Positions 44,615-55,838 of a DNA stretch of 64,000 nt are shown here, one piece after another. Below the pieces are notes generated by a model, which worked only from the letters and a program-made list of their open reading frames with translations, was not told the origin of the DNA and ran no database searches. Made by a program: the position numbers and the translations under genes. The stretch is from Opeltia flavorubescens (Eukaryota > Ascomycota > Lecanoromycetes > Teloschistales > Teloschistaceae). The DNA lies in assembly GCA_000442125.1 (NCBI GenBank), contig KE546980.1:682001-746000 (forward strand), given 5' to 3'. Positions within the stretch are counted from its first letter, which is position 1, and each line of letters opens with the position of its first letter.

Positions 44615-45767
44615 TCAGTTGACAATAGGCAGCCGTTTGAAATCGGCCCTTCCTTCAGTGATCCACTCCGGCCTAACCAGTTCCTCTTTTCTGCCGTACA
44701 TGATTTTGTAGGCATTCCGAATAGTCCCGTCACTAACGCCAGCGATGTTCGAAACATCCTTCGCGTTTCTAAGTTCTCCTGCAAGATGCGAAGCCATGAA
44801 AATACAGGCCGCTGCGGTAGAAATGGGCGATCGGCCTGCAAGAACTCCGGTGGCTTCCGTTTTGAGTGCAATATCCTCGGACATTGTTGTACACTTGTTA
44901 GAGAGATTAAGCAGATTACAAAAACGGGTACAGAGGTCCTTCGGAGTGGTCGAGTCTACATTGGTAAACCCAGTACCATTTGGATCTGGGACGCCTTCGC
45001 GAGCGCAGGGTCAGTGGAAATAATCCAACGCATAGACCAACGCAGTGTAGCTTACCGCCTCCTTCCACGACCGATGCCCTTAGCTTCTCGTTTCTTTCAC
45101 CGAAGAATTTCTCCAAATGCTTGAAAATGCGCCCAATCTCGGGCTTTGATACTTTGGTGATGGAAAAGACTTCACGGAAGGTACGAGGAACCTTGCACTG
45201 GCGACATGCGATAAATATGCATCCCGCGACCACAGTTTCCTGAGACTTTCCTCGAAATGCTCCCTCGTCTTGGACGATTTTGAACAAATGTTTGGCAGTA
45301 TCTGCAACATTCTTGGGGATGTTCATTCCATCGCAAAGCGCCCCTATCTCTTTGTAAGCCGCGAGTAAGATTTTAGTAGCTTTGTCGTGATTGATTTTGT
45401 TCTGGGCACGGCTGAGGTCTCTGGCTTTGGCAGAACCGCCTCCGCTGAAGGCAATACCGGTTTGAAGTTGAGCACCGTTGAGCAATGGATTTGCGCCGTC
45501 TCCAACGCGGGATGGATCATCGTTATTCTGGTCATCGTTGGTGAAGGTACGCCATTCTGACCGGGTGTCCACAATGCGGTCACCAAGTACTAGACCGCAG
45601 GACCCACAGATAGTGTCGCCAGCAGCAAAATCTTCGACAATATTAGGAGGGTCTTCTTTGCAGTCTTTACAGATTAGATGCATGGTGAGATTCTCCCTCC
45701 ATGGCTCCTGCGGCTTGATGTCTAGTGGAGGACCCATGGTAATAACGGGTGACGGAAGATTTGCCAT
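44615..45767 (-). CDS. sua7: Transcription initiation factor TFIIB
   Basis: TFIIB bridges TBP and RNA polymerase II and sets start-site choice. On the minus strand the exons are 45767-45056 and 44994-44615, giving 363 aa with one 61-bp intron that keeps phase. The N-terminal zinc ribbon has C33, C36, C54 and C57 (ICKDCK, ICGSCGLVLGDR), followed by the B-reader segment SEWRTFTNDD. Two cyclin folds follow: the first with NKINHDKATKILLAAYKEIG and GCIFIACRQCKVPRTFREV, the second with RSPISTAAACIFMASHLAGE and ELRNAKDVSNIAGVSDGTIR. The C-terminus is short. I chose the Met at 45767 because the ribbon normally lies about 30 residues in. The frame is open for another 63 codons upstream, which would add an atypical extension. 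Confidence 0.94.
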
Positions 45768-46602
45768 CTGGCCAAGTGTAGTACGGCTCGTGCCTTTCTT
45801 GTAAGATTTTTGGCGAGCGCTCCAAGTGGGCGCCGACGCCTTGAGCTTCTTGTTGCAGTGGCGGACGAAGAGCGGAGAATACAGCTTGACGGTTCCAACT
45901 AAGCTTAAGGGCTCTGTCGAGTTATCCAGTAGCGGGCACACAAATGCTGCGTGCACCAGGTATCCTGCAAACCCCAGCCCCCTACTACGAAAGATCTGTG
46001 GTCAGCTGGAAAAATGAATAGCAGAGCAAGCAGAGTACGAGAGCACAACATAATATACGTGTTACCGAAAGAAATGACTAAGCTGGTATTCTACGGCTGA
46101 GAGAAAATTGACCGTGCAGAGCAGCAGGAAGTACCTTTCAATGAAGGATCCTGAAACGCCGAATAACGGGCTCTTAATTATGCTCGGCTCGTCAACGGTG
46201 ATTTCTCGCTCGTCTGATTTCTTGCTCACGATAAAGTAAGGTCACAAGTGAGCAAGAATGATGGATGTTCTACTGCCTGCTGGCCGACCGGAACCAGTCA
46301 AGGTCTCTCGTAGGTATCCAATAGTCAGATGTCCCACAGATGAGCCGGCGAGCAAGCGGATGGAACTGCAAAAGAGCTGACCAGCAACTTCAACAGACGT
46401 GTCGGAAGAGTTCCGACAAATCGACCGTGTGGAAGAGGGTGGAGCGGAAGACAAAAGAAACGTGGAAAGGCTGGTGAATTGTACTGGTGGTGCTGAGTCA
46501 TCAGAACATCCTACGCTAGAGCGGTTTTAGAACTACTTCGTACAACCGTTTCCGAGGACAGCTTACTTTCACGACGCCCACGGTGTGCCTGAAATACTTG
46601 CT
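45768..46602. other. Divergent intergenic region, TFIIB and atp14
   Basis: This stretch separates two divergent start codons and should hold both promoters. A minus-strand open frame at 46242-46454 is not supported by any recognisable content. Confidence 0.65.
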
Positions 46603-47081
46603 ATGATCCGATCTGCTTTAGAAGTACAAAACCTTCATTGACCTGGTTTGCTGCCTATGCTGACACTAGATAGCGTTACTCATTGGCCCGAGTGGCTCGG
46701 CAGCAATGTACTATACAGCGTCGACATTTTTCGATACCAAATAGCAAACTGCGAGGTACGCTTGAAGGACCCGGGCAGATTTCGAGCTGCTGACGGCAGA
46801 TATTTGCAGCGGATCTCGTTCAGGACCTGTACCTGAAGGAAATCCGAAATTACAAAGCTCCACCCCTCAAAGCGAGCGATTCCGAAGGCCATGTTCAGAA
46901 ATTCTCCGCCCCAAAATCCCCTCAGACGCCAGAAGACGGTGATATAGCACGAGATCTCAAGGATTATGAGAACCAGCAAGTTGAACTTGAAGGACAAGCA
47001 ACAACTGGAGATGGGGGAGCTTCAGAAGAGAGTTGGTTCGAGGATGAGCTTGACGATGAGGGTGTTCCAGCGGCCCACTGA
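46603..47081 (+). CDS. atp14: Mitochondrial ATP synthase subunit h (Atp14)
   Basis: Atp14 belongs to the peripheral stalk of mitochondrial F1Fo ATP synthase. Exons 46603-46623, 46674-46755 and 46810-47081 give 124 aa; introns of 50 and 54 bp keep phase. The first coding exon is only 21 bp (MIRSALE), so no long ORF reveals the gene. The N-terminus is a presequence rich in Arg and Ser, ending CTIQRRHFSIPNSKLR, which looks like an R-R-x-F-S processing site. The mature part starts ADLVQDLYLKEIRNYKAPPL, the family hallmark, then acidic sequence with FSAPKSPQTP and DIARDLKDYENQQVELEGQ. It ends with a very acidic tail (SWFEDELDDEG). Confidence 0.9.
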
Positions 47082-47763
47082 CGCTACAATGGTATCTGTA
47101 CTCACTGCAGACATTAGCTTCCGTCCGCCAGCCCTATTAGCTACCATTGATCATAGGGTCCAGCCTACATTTACTTGCGTTACCAGAAAATTACAGTTTT
47201 TGTGTATGCTAGATGTAGAGCCATTACTGTAGAATACGCTCGGATGTTTTAATGTTTCATAGTCCATTTTGTCAAAAGCACTGCCTGTGGCGCCAATGGT
47301 CCTATCTATGCTCCTTTATATTTCCAAGTTGTGGCCGTGATGCCGCAAATTTGGGTGAAAAGCTGACTCAGCAGTTGGCGATCTCACGTCCTCACGTCCT
47401 CCCGTCTCCCCAAAAATAGTTGACATGTTCCGCAATGATATTGGAATTACAACGTCAGGATGGGGTAACACCTCTTCATTGGCTGCAGCATTCTCGGAGG
47501 TTCAACTCTCCATCCGGAGGCTGCTGCAGTATTCCCGTCGGTGTCAGAGTAGTCGCGACTACCACTTTCCCCGCTTTAGCCACTCTTCTCCATGTTCCGA
47601 GGCAAATGCCTATGCAACAAGTATGAGCAATTTGTAAGGTGTAGCAAAGACTCATCCGCACTGCTATAGTGGTCTTCATCTCTCCATCATCTCTTTGCAT
47701 AAAGCTTGTGGACCGAGTCTGTACTTGCTTTTGATTTGAATTGATTTGAACTGGCCTGGCGAG
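47082..47763. other. Intergenic region upstream of the aquaglyceroporin
   Basis: No gene is seen. Overlapping small frames at 47420-47637 have no recognisable product. A duplicated TTTGAATTGA run lies just before the ATG, near 47732-47749. Confidence 0.6.
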
Positions 47764-49628
47764 ATGACTGCCGCTTCGTCGCCCAATTTGAATAAGCTCT
47801 CTACTGTCCGCTCTCGCTTTGGCCTCCAGCCAAACGCCCCTCTCGATGAGGACCATCGTGATCTTGAGCATCATGATCTACTGTGGAGCCGGATTAGGCT
47901 GACCATGCGAGAACCATTTGCAGAGTTCTTTGGCACATTCATCATGGTGCTGTTCGGAGATGGAAGCGTGGCACAGGTACTTCGATATCTCCTCAGCAAT
48001 AGCCAGCAAGTGCTTAGCTCTACGAATGCACAGGTGGCCCTCTCTGCTGGTCAGAAGACCGCCCCTGGTCAGAATGGCTTTGGCGAATACCAATCAATCT
48101 CTTGGGGGTGAGTCTTACATTGCGGTCATTTGTTATTTGACAATCGGCATAGTTTGGACTGATCTTCTCTTCTTTTACCTGAGTTGTGATCCTGAGCTTG
48201 TCAGTCCTGATTTCGCGTCTGGTCAAAGACATGTATGCGATTGTATCACCAGTGCCTTAAGCTTGCAAAATTTGTTAAAATGTGTTTCAACATGTTCCTC
48301 TGCCGCGGAGACAGACAGCTCTGAATCTAACCCCAGATGCCGCAGCTGACAGTCCTGACAGTTGGGGTCTCGGCGTTATGCTGGGCATCTACACAGCTGG
48401 TATGCATTAGATGTCCTCGCTATTTTCTCGGTTTGGTCATTTCCTCCAAATACAGTGTTTGCTTGAACTTTTCCATAGGAGACAGCGGTGGCTTCCTCAA
48501 CCCTGCAATCACTTTCTGCTTTTGTTTGTACCGTGGGTTGCCGGTAAATTCTTCTTCATAGGTTGCACTCATAAAGCTTCACTAAGTTAAGCAGTGGCGC
48601 CGTTTCCCGATATACTTTTTAGCCCAGTTCCTCGGTGGTTTTTGTGCAGCTGGTAAGTTGCTTGTGTCCAGATTGGCGGGCTAGTAGGGCTAAGCAAATC
48701 ACAGGTGTGATTTATGTGTGTATCTTGTCCCCTTGGCTTTCTCGACAAGAGAATACTTTATTGGAGAAAAAGCCTCTGATCTCGCGAAGGCCAATTACAG
48801 GAGTGGGATTGATAACTTTGAGGGCATCGGCATTCGAACTGTACCGCCTTCACCCACAGCCACTGCGTGAGTATTTTTCCGAGCGATGATCTCCAAAGTA
48901 AAATATCTCATGAGTCTCGAGAAATGTACTCGCACTTTCGGTTTATTCCAATGAGAAATGCTGACTCCGAGAATTACTTTAGTGGCATTTTTTGCACGTA
49001 TCCTCAGGTACAACTCACCTCATTTGCTATTACCAGCTGATTGGTGATCTTCCCAGGCCTTTTTGACCAAGACCGGCCAATTTTTCTCCGAATTTATTAC
49101 GGCTACCTTACTCATGTTTGTCATTTTTGCACTCAAAGATGAGTCTAATAGGGGTAAGTTGAGATGATGGCCACGATACAACCAACCTGTGCTCATACAA
49201 TGATTAGGAGCAATGGGCAAAAGCGGCGCAGGATCATTTTTCCCTCTCGCACTTTTCTTCCTCATCTTCGGACTCGGAGCTTGCTTTGGGTGGGAAACGG
49301 TTTGTGATCTTGCCTTACTATCGCCAGAACGCCGAAGCTGATAAGCCAGGGCTACGCGATTAATCTAGCTCGGGACTTTGGCCCTCGGCTAATGTCATAC
49401 GCCGTAGGATATGGACATGAGGTTTGGTCTGCAGGAGACTATTACTTTTGGGTCCCAATGGTAGCAAGCTTCTTAGGATGTGCGTTTGGAGGATTCTTGT
49501 ACGACGTTTTCATATACACAGGTCCGGAGAGCCCGATCAACACGCCTTGGCTTGGTCTGAAACGTCTTGTTCGGCCCGGGGTAATTTTCCCTCGGCGGAA
49601 GAAAGAATCAGGGAGCAATGGTGTGTAA
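47764..49628 (+). CDS. Aquaglyceroporin (MIP family) with 11 exons
   Basis: This MIP channel passes glycerol and water through the plasma membrane. Eleven exons give 342 aa: 47764-47976, 48034-48107, 48362-48399, 48479-48543, 48595-48652, 48705-48715, 48790-48866, 48983-49007, 49057-49153, 49208-49299, 49350-49628. Every join keeps phase. Exon 6 is 11 bp and exon 8 is 25 bp; intron 2 is 254 bp. Six membrane segments are visible, beginning with FAEFFGTFIMVLFGDG. The first pore motif is NPA (N116, in SGGFLNPAIT). The second is NLA followed by Arg-Asp (N255-D259, in INLARDFGPRLM); the Asp after the Arg marks the glycerol-conducting group. Loop C carries GIGIRTVPPSP. The short cytoplasmic tail is basic. 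Unlike yeast Fps1, it has no long N-terminal regulatory extension. Confidence 0.88.
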
Positions 49629-50207
49629 AGGAATTCGATCAGTTTTATTCGATGTGAATGGGTTCCGAGCATGGGTGTGTGGCATCCCAAATGCGCTGTA
49701 GGATTAACGAGGTTCTGGTCTCTCGGAGAAATCCAACGACTCAAAAACAGGTCCGGTAATATATAGCGCTCAGACATTGTTCACGATCCAGTCTTGGGTC
49801 GATTTTTTGGTGGAGGAGCAAGACGAGATTCAGGGATTCGCCATATGAGGGTGAAGTTGGGAAGCAGATACGGCAGATTAGGTTCAACGTCTATTTATAG
49901 AGCACGGTCCGTGCCTCTAGCTTACCGTCCGCGCAATGATACCGTCGTCTATCGGAACCCTCATCTTTTACTCGATCTCGTACTTATTCCTCCATACTCA
50001 GGCCCCCATCCAGTGTCATTCGTTGAGACTTTTCTTCGTGATTTCTCATTCCTTCTTTTCTCTGTTTTACGCTAAGCGTCACTTCCAGCCAACAAATCCT
50101 GCTACAGTGATTTGGAAATGGGGGCGCATCTTCAGCTTATTCTTTCTCACCAAGATTGATTTTCGTTATGCGAGCGTCGTGAATGCGGAGCAGGTCACTT
50201 CGCGCGG
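49629..50207. other. Intergenic region upstream of the DUF1765 gene
   Basis: No gene is supported. The 50040-50207 part is T-rich and may be the leader of the next gene. Confidence 0.6.
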
Positions 50208-53200
50208 ATGATGACAGCCGCTGTTACGACGACACAGTATTATGATCGCGGGGAGATTACCTCTAAGACTAACGCCGCAACCTTCACTCGCTCCACAAGT
50301 TCTGGCCATCTGACTAGCCTGTCTCGACTGAGCTCTGTACCCAAAAGAGGTCACTTTACACGCACCTGCTCAGACAATGTACTTTCGCGTTCCCGTGGCA
50401 ATCCGCTACCTGTTTTTAATAACGGAAATCCGGACAGCCGTGACGATACGAAAGACTACGAACATGAACATGAGATCACAGCAGCAGGACCGCGCATGTC
50501 TGATTCGGACCCTGAAGCTGCCATAACACAGATCCCTTCGGGGGTAATCTTTCCTTCTAAAGATGAACCATTGGAAATGCGTGGGACGAAGCAACCTCGA
50601 CATTCAAGAACAGACACCAAGCCAAGATCAATGTCCCGATCCTTGTCAAGACTCGCACGGAGGTCATGGATCTCTACCTCGAGGTCCCCTTCTCCTTCCG
50701 CATCGAAGCACGAACATATGCAAAATGCCATCATCCCAAGCGAAACTTCATCGTTGTTGACACGATCCTCCTTGATATCTACTGTAAATACACAAGAAGC
50801 CTCAAGTACTCTCAAAAACACTGCAAGATCACAGAGGCGAACGCTCAGTACATTCACGGGAAAAGCCCGTCCAGAATCTGCTGTTCCTTCTGTGCCCGCC
50901 ATCCCGAAATCCTTCTCTACGGACAAACTTCCTTTTGTTCGCAACCGAGCACTCGAAAGGACCCCTACTGTACCAAATTCGACCTCCGTCGAGCGATTGC
51001 AGGGGTTATGGATAGATCCGTTGCGCAAAAAAGACGAACTATGGAACGTGTTTCGAACGCTTGATGGAGATTTCCAAAAGTATGTAGTCAATTTTATGTA
51101 ACGGAGTATCCAGTTGTCAATACATGTGCAGGTTCCAGTCGCGTACAAGTACCCTCAAAACCGCCGTTGTCCGTTCCGCTCTCCTGCCCTTCCTCAGAAC
51201 CTACGCGGATCACTTTTCGAACACTGCACTCAGGCCTGAAGACTTAGACAGGCGTGTCAATATACTGAACAAGTGGTGGACAGGTCTGTTGGAGATGCTG
51301 AATGGAAGAAACGGAGAGTCCGTCTCTGGTAGCGATAGGCCAACGATTCTAGACGCTGTCACTTCTATCATGATAAGGCCAGAGTGGAGCATGCCCTATC
51401 TTGGTGGCCGCCTGCGTTACGAGACTGGCTCTCGTCCAATGCCGAACTCCCATTCGACGACTTCGCTGGGATCGACGTCGTCTGATTTCTTGGCAGAGTC
51501 GGTCTTCCACAACGTTAAGAATGTCTTTGTGCAAAATCTTCTATCTCAAATGACCTACGTGGTTGACAAGATGTCTGCACGGAGTGTACCGGCCAGTGTC
51601 GTCACTTTCTGCGGGAGAGCTACCGCCTACGCCTTTTTCTACTGTGACGGCGTTGCTGAAATACTGGTCCGCCTTTGGAGCCCTTCTCGAGACACAATTA
51701 AACGCGTTATATCCGAGTATTATCTGGAAAAGGATGTAGACCTCAGACATGTTTCAGGCGGTGTGAAGGTTAATTTTCCGCAGAGTCTACACGGGCTTGC
51801 TTTCACTTCAGTAAATGCCACCATGCGTCACCTTCGCTCGCGTCCTCAACTTTCAAACGCCATGGCATACATTCCCTGGCACGGGCCGTGGGCCAGTAGA
51901 TGGGCTGGAAGGGATACGGATCTATTTTTCGGGTTTACTAAATCTTATCTCAACCTTTTAGTTACGTTTCTTCCCGCCGACTCGATTATGGAAGAACGGC
52001 TTTGTGCTCCTGGCTATGTCTTACTTCAGGGGCAGATGCTCACAATTCTGGATGGTATTATTCAAAATGATAGTAGCCATAATGGTCAGCCTTTACTAGA
52101 CCCTCTATATACTCCTGAGCCATTCAGGGAGACCGACGCGTCAGCTTCGGTCTTGCCTCTTCCCCCGGCCGTAGTTAATCGCTCAATGGCTGAGCACCGT
52201 CTAATCATTCTGCTCAGGGACTGCTTGTCTGGATCCGCCTTGATCATCGGAAGGGTGAAAGAGATGTTTGCGGAGTCTTTTGAGTGTCTTCTAAAGGCTG
52301 CTGCACGACGGACTTCGATGTTCGATCACAATGCATGCTTTTCACTTTGCGACTGCATGGAAGAGGCACTTGCAATCTTAACGCGGTATTTCACCTCTGC
52401 AAGATCCCAGTCCTCAACTATCGACTGGCCTTTTTGGTTCAAAGTCTGCAGGCAGATGTTGGAAAGTCAGAACACGATGACCGAAATACGATTGTACGCC
52501 TTTTTATACAGCCTTTGGACAACCATTACGGCTGAAGAAGCTTGTAGACGGAGAGTCTGTCTTGAATGGCTCCTGGATGAGGAGTTTTTCGATACACAAT
52601 TCCACCATTGGTGTCCAATGGTAAGAGCATATTATATGCGCTTGCTGTGCTGGAGAATTGGACGGTCTAGCGGTTCCAGCTCGGTTTTGGACAAGATGAT
52701 CATGGAAACACTCATATTACGCTTGCGTCAAGCCTGGGAAAATTTCCTGCGCTTGCAAGAGACTGCCTTAAGTACAGGCCGGCCTCGACTTTCAACTGCC
52801 CCATGTAGCCCAGCACCTAGTCGGCACCTGCTGATCATTCGCAACGATTCCCAACCTGCCGCTGGAGGAATGTTTCTTACCTTTGACAGTATACTCTCAC
52901 CTTCTTCTTCAACGATGGCGACAGCGTACGAGAGACACGGCTCAATGAATACACTGATGGGAACGGACGAGGCTCATGCTTTGAAGGACTCCCCAAGCGT
53001 TGGTAAAAAGAGCTGGTCACTCTTCAAGAACATAATGCCTTTTGCTATATCCTCCGTAGATTCTTCGAAGAGCATCTCTCGACATGGCGCGCCGAAAGCT
53101 AGAAGCAGCCATCTGGACCCACAGAGCAAAACGGATAGTTCATTGTCCCCGAAGGACTTCAATGTACCAGAGGGCCCGGCCTTTCGTGCCCATTCCTTCA

Positions 53201-53517
53201 AATTTTCACTCGAATGGATAGACGGCGAGAGGGTTCCGTTTGGCAAGGAGCAGCATTTGTACCCGCCACGGCTACCGCTTTTCTCGTCAAGTCGCCATAG
53301 TCCATCGGAGCTCTCTGAGCCAGACCAGGATCCTGTCAACCTAAAGGGCACTACCACTGTTCAGGGCAAATACGCAGGCCGAGCGCTTGCGGAATGGGAT
53401 TTGCTTATTGATGAATTCCAGGAATTTTCCAAAAGACGAATCGCGGAAGGCGTCCCCGATGATTCATTAGTCGAAACGCCTACACTTGGTGTCGAAACTT
53501 TCCGTCGGCCCGGTTGA
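50208..53517 (+). CDS. DUF1765 family protein, unknown function
   Basis: Exons 50208-51079 and 51132-53517 give 1085 aa with one 52-bp intron that keeps phase. The N-terminal 280 residues are Ser/Arg-rich and disordered. The family part starts near residue 275 (RLQGLWIDPLRKKDELWNVF) and continues with RTSTLKTAVVRSALLPFLR, VNILNKWWTGLLEMLNGRN and GRATAYAFFYCDGVAEILVR. A helical central region has PLPPAVVNRSMAEHRLIILL and LYAFLYSLWTTI. A later Ser-rich insert is followed by FKFSLEWIDGERVPFGKEQ and LAEWDLLIDEFQEFSKRRIA. This matches my recollection of DUF1765/UPF0592 proteins (S. pombe C7D4.03c type), which are fungal and uncharacterised. Some hydrophobic helices could be membrane-associated, but no clear transmembrane pair stands out. 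Confidence 0.8.
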
Positions 53518-53977
53518 ACTACAGTCGATTGGTTTCTGGTCACCTTTTATGTGTGCAGCACTTTTTTTGAAGCAATCCATTTAGAATAATGTCCCTGAAG
53601 TTCACACTTCCGTCGCTATAAGGCTCTTTGGTAAGTCCAGTTTTATAGACTTGACGGAGTTTGGCATCGTCGTAAGAAAGGCCCTTTCGAGGTTTTCTGT
53701 TGTGAAGACTGTGACGGTTGAACTGTTATATGGGCATGGGAACATATAGGTAGACCTGGAATCTAGCTGGAATATGGCAGAGTGCTTCTTTCTTAACATA
53801 ACTGGGATCTACTCCTTTCGTACGCGGCATCGTTAATGGTTGGGAAGCGTATGACGGAGTTCCTCGCCTCAAAATCTCTTCCATAGTCCATGAACAGGCC
53901 GAATTGAAAATATTCATAGCCATAGTGTTAATATGCACTTGTTCATATACCATGCATTCAAGCGTTGGCGAACTCAC
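53518..53977. other. Region between convergent DUF1765 and cyclin genes
   Basis: Shared 3' sequence with no supported gene. The frame just past the cyclin stop stays open on the minus strand to 53726, with GTAGG at the end of the cyclin ORF as a weak possible donor; an extra 3' exon cannot be excluded. Confidence 0.55.
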
Positions 53978-55132
53978 TCATGATCCTACCTCGCCTTCTT
54001 CACTAATATGATCTCCCATATCCCCATCAGTTTGCCTTGGGGTTGCCTCATCTGGGATTGACTGAGTTTCTCCGGAATCGTTGCCTTTTCCCCGGGAAAG
54101 ATTGATTTTTCGCTTTTTATCGTTGCCATTTTCGAGAAACTCATTACCGCTAAGGCCATTGAGAATGGGTCCATTATGGACTTCAGCAGGACTGCGTGTT
54201 CTTTTTCTTGAACGGCCACCACCGTCCAAATCGTCGANGGAGAGATTCTCGGCTGGCCTTTGACCAATAGCTCTTGTCTTGGCGGTTGATTCATCACCGT
54301 GTTCTGGCGTTCTTTCGTGAATGCTCACGTCCCTACCGTTCTTGACATGAGCATTCTCATACACAGCCGCTAGATAGTTGCATGCTCTTTTGATGACCTT
54401 GAGTTCTATACCCACAGCTTCCCACCAGGGTTTTCCATCCTCGTCATCGACTATGTTAGTTCCAGAATGTTTTGCTGCAGCATAAAGGGCGCTAGCAGCA
54501 ATAGTCCTGCTTGAGAAGCGTAGACAGAGGGTGGTCATGCAGCTGTCGTTGATAAAGGCCCAAGCCGAATTTCTCAGCCGTCGATTGTCACTTTCTCCGA
54601 GATAGTTGAGATAGTCAAATAGGATCTTGTAAGGAGGCTCCAAGGTGAGGTCGAAACACAAGGCCTCAAGCAAGACGTCCTCGTTATGCAGGATGTTATC
54701 TTTCCACCGCCAGTATTCCTTATCCTGCTCATCCACCAATTTGTGAGGATCCTTTTGGGCTACTCTGACGCATGCAATGACCAGCTCCCTCATTTTCCGG
54801 CAATCTTCCTCAATCTTGGTGGCAAGAAATATGCTAGTTGCAGCCATGGAATAATAATGGAACCCAGGGCGACCAGGTGCGTCAACCATCGAATGACGCA
54901 TGAAGAACCTATGCAGTAAAACAGATGCGGTAGCTATAGTGACTTGAGGGAGCTTGAGCATTATGCCGACCTGGAAGATGAAGTTGACGCCCTTTCCCCG
55001 GTTCTCACGTTCTTTTTCCGGGGAGAGACCATCGAGAATTGAAGGTGTCTGCAAGAGCTCAGGTTCTGTGAAGATCCATTGAGATTCCACCATCTGTAGA
55101 ATTTCGTTGGGCAAGTCGCGTGAGGGTGACAT
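53978..55132 (-). CDS. P-TEFb/CTDK-type transcriptional cyclin (Pch1/cyclin T/K-like)
   Basis: This cyclin should partner a transcriptional CDK (Cdk9-type) that phosphorylates the polymerase II tail. One exon on the minus strand encodes 384 aa from the Met at 55132. The N-terminus reads QWIFTEPELLQTPSILDGLS, the classic start of cyclin T/K proteins, then EKERENRGKGVNFIFQVGIM. The first cyclin box has TIATASVLLHRFFMRHSM, MAATSIFLATKIEEDCRKM and VLLEALCFDLTLEPPY; the second follows with RTIAASALYAAAKHSG. The C-terminal 120 residues are charged and disordered with RSRKRTRSP. An N at 54238 hides one residue. The frame is open 57 codons further upstream, but the QWxFT motif normally lies close to the N-terminus, so I prefer 55132. 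Pch1 is the likely orthologue. Confidence 0.85.
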   Translation of the reverse strand: MSPSRDLPNEILQMVESQWIFTEPELLQTPSILDGLSPEKERENRGKGVNFIFQVGIMLKLPQVTIATASVLLHRFFMRHSMVDAPGRPGFHYYSMAATSIFLATKIEEDCRKMRELVIACVRVAQKDPHKLVDEQDKEYWRWKDNILHNEDVLLEALCFDLTLEPPYKILFDYLNYLGESDNRRLRNSAWAFINDSCMTTLCLRFSSRTIAASALYAAAKHSGTNIVDDEDGKPWWEAVGIELKVIKRACNYLAAVYENAHVKNGRDVSIHERTPEHGDESTAKTRAIGQRPAENLSXDDLDGGGRSRKRTRSPAEVHNGPILNGLSGNEFLENGNDKKRKINLSRGKGNDSGETQSIPDEATPRQTDGDMGDHISEEGEVGS

Positions 55133-55838
55133 TGTAATCAGGCGTCTCAGAATCGACAAAGAGGCACTTTTTGTTTTTACTCCATGCGGTTGATAAATTC
55201 GTAGAAGTATGTTGGCGAGAGTGATCTGCGTTGAGATGAGTACGGAATGGCAAGGGAGCCAATTAGGGTTGATGTGGAGGTTCAGCCCCAATGATCCTGC
55301 CAAACGACCGAGGCCAGCTGCCTACATTATCTAGGAAGATTTCTGTTCTCTTTTGCACTCACATCCCAGAATAATACGAGTGAGTTACTACCACGACAGG
55401 ATTGGTATCCATTTAGCCTATTTTCTTCACACCAGATTATTTCGCAACGAATGGTCGGAGAAACGAGATGCGTTCGTCGCTTGTCGATCCCCTCCCCCGC
55501 AGGATGTGGACCATCCTTGAGCGCCGTTCAAGAACCCCTGCCCTGAGGCTTGAGAGTAGGTGGCGCTAAATTGCGAAGTAAAACGACTTCTACCACGCCC
55601 TGCCTTTGATTCCTTCGAATGACCAATAGTGTCTATGACACAGTCGTATTTCGAGCATTTGCTCCTTGCCGATAACGTTTTTACCGTCTTGTTCTTTCTC
55701 GGTCTAAATACCTTCCTGTCTTGATATCATCTGTACTCATGTCAAACTGCATGAAACTTCCATTTTCCACAGTTTCAACCCCCGGTGTTGTTATCTTCCG
55801 TGAAACACCATAACATATCGTGAAAGCAAACCTTCGTC
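55133..55838. other. Divergent intergenic region, cyclin and F-box genes
   Basis: No gene is supported. It should hold the promoters of both divergent genes. Confidence 0.65.

Noticed and set aside
44428-44871. 147-codon minus-strand ORF overlapping TFIIB exon 2
   Set aside because: It is an out-of-frame shadow on the same strand; the TFIIB cyclin fold occupies the other frame.
45768-45956. 63-codon N-terminal extension of TFIIB
   Set aside because: The extension is basic and unrelated to TFIIB N-termini; the zinc ribbon is expected about 30 residues from the start, which fits Met 45767.
46242-46454. 70-codon minus-strand ORF between TFIIB and atp14
   Set aside because: It is short, unrecognised, and lies within the divergent promoter.
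55133-55303. 57-codon N-terminal extension of the cyclin
   Set aside because: Cyclin T/K proteins start close to the QWxFT motif; the extra part is probably open 5' UTR.
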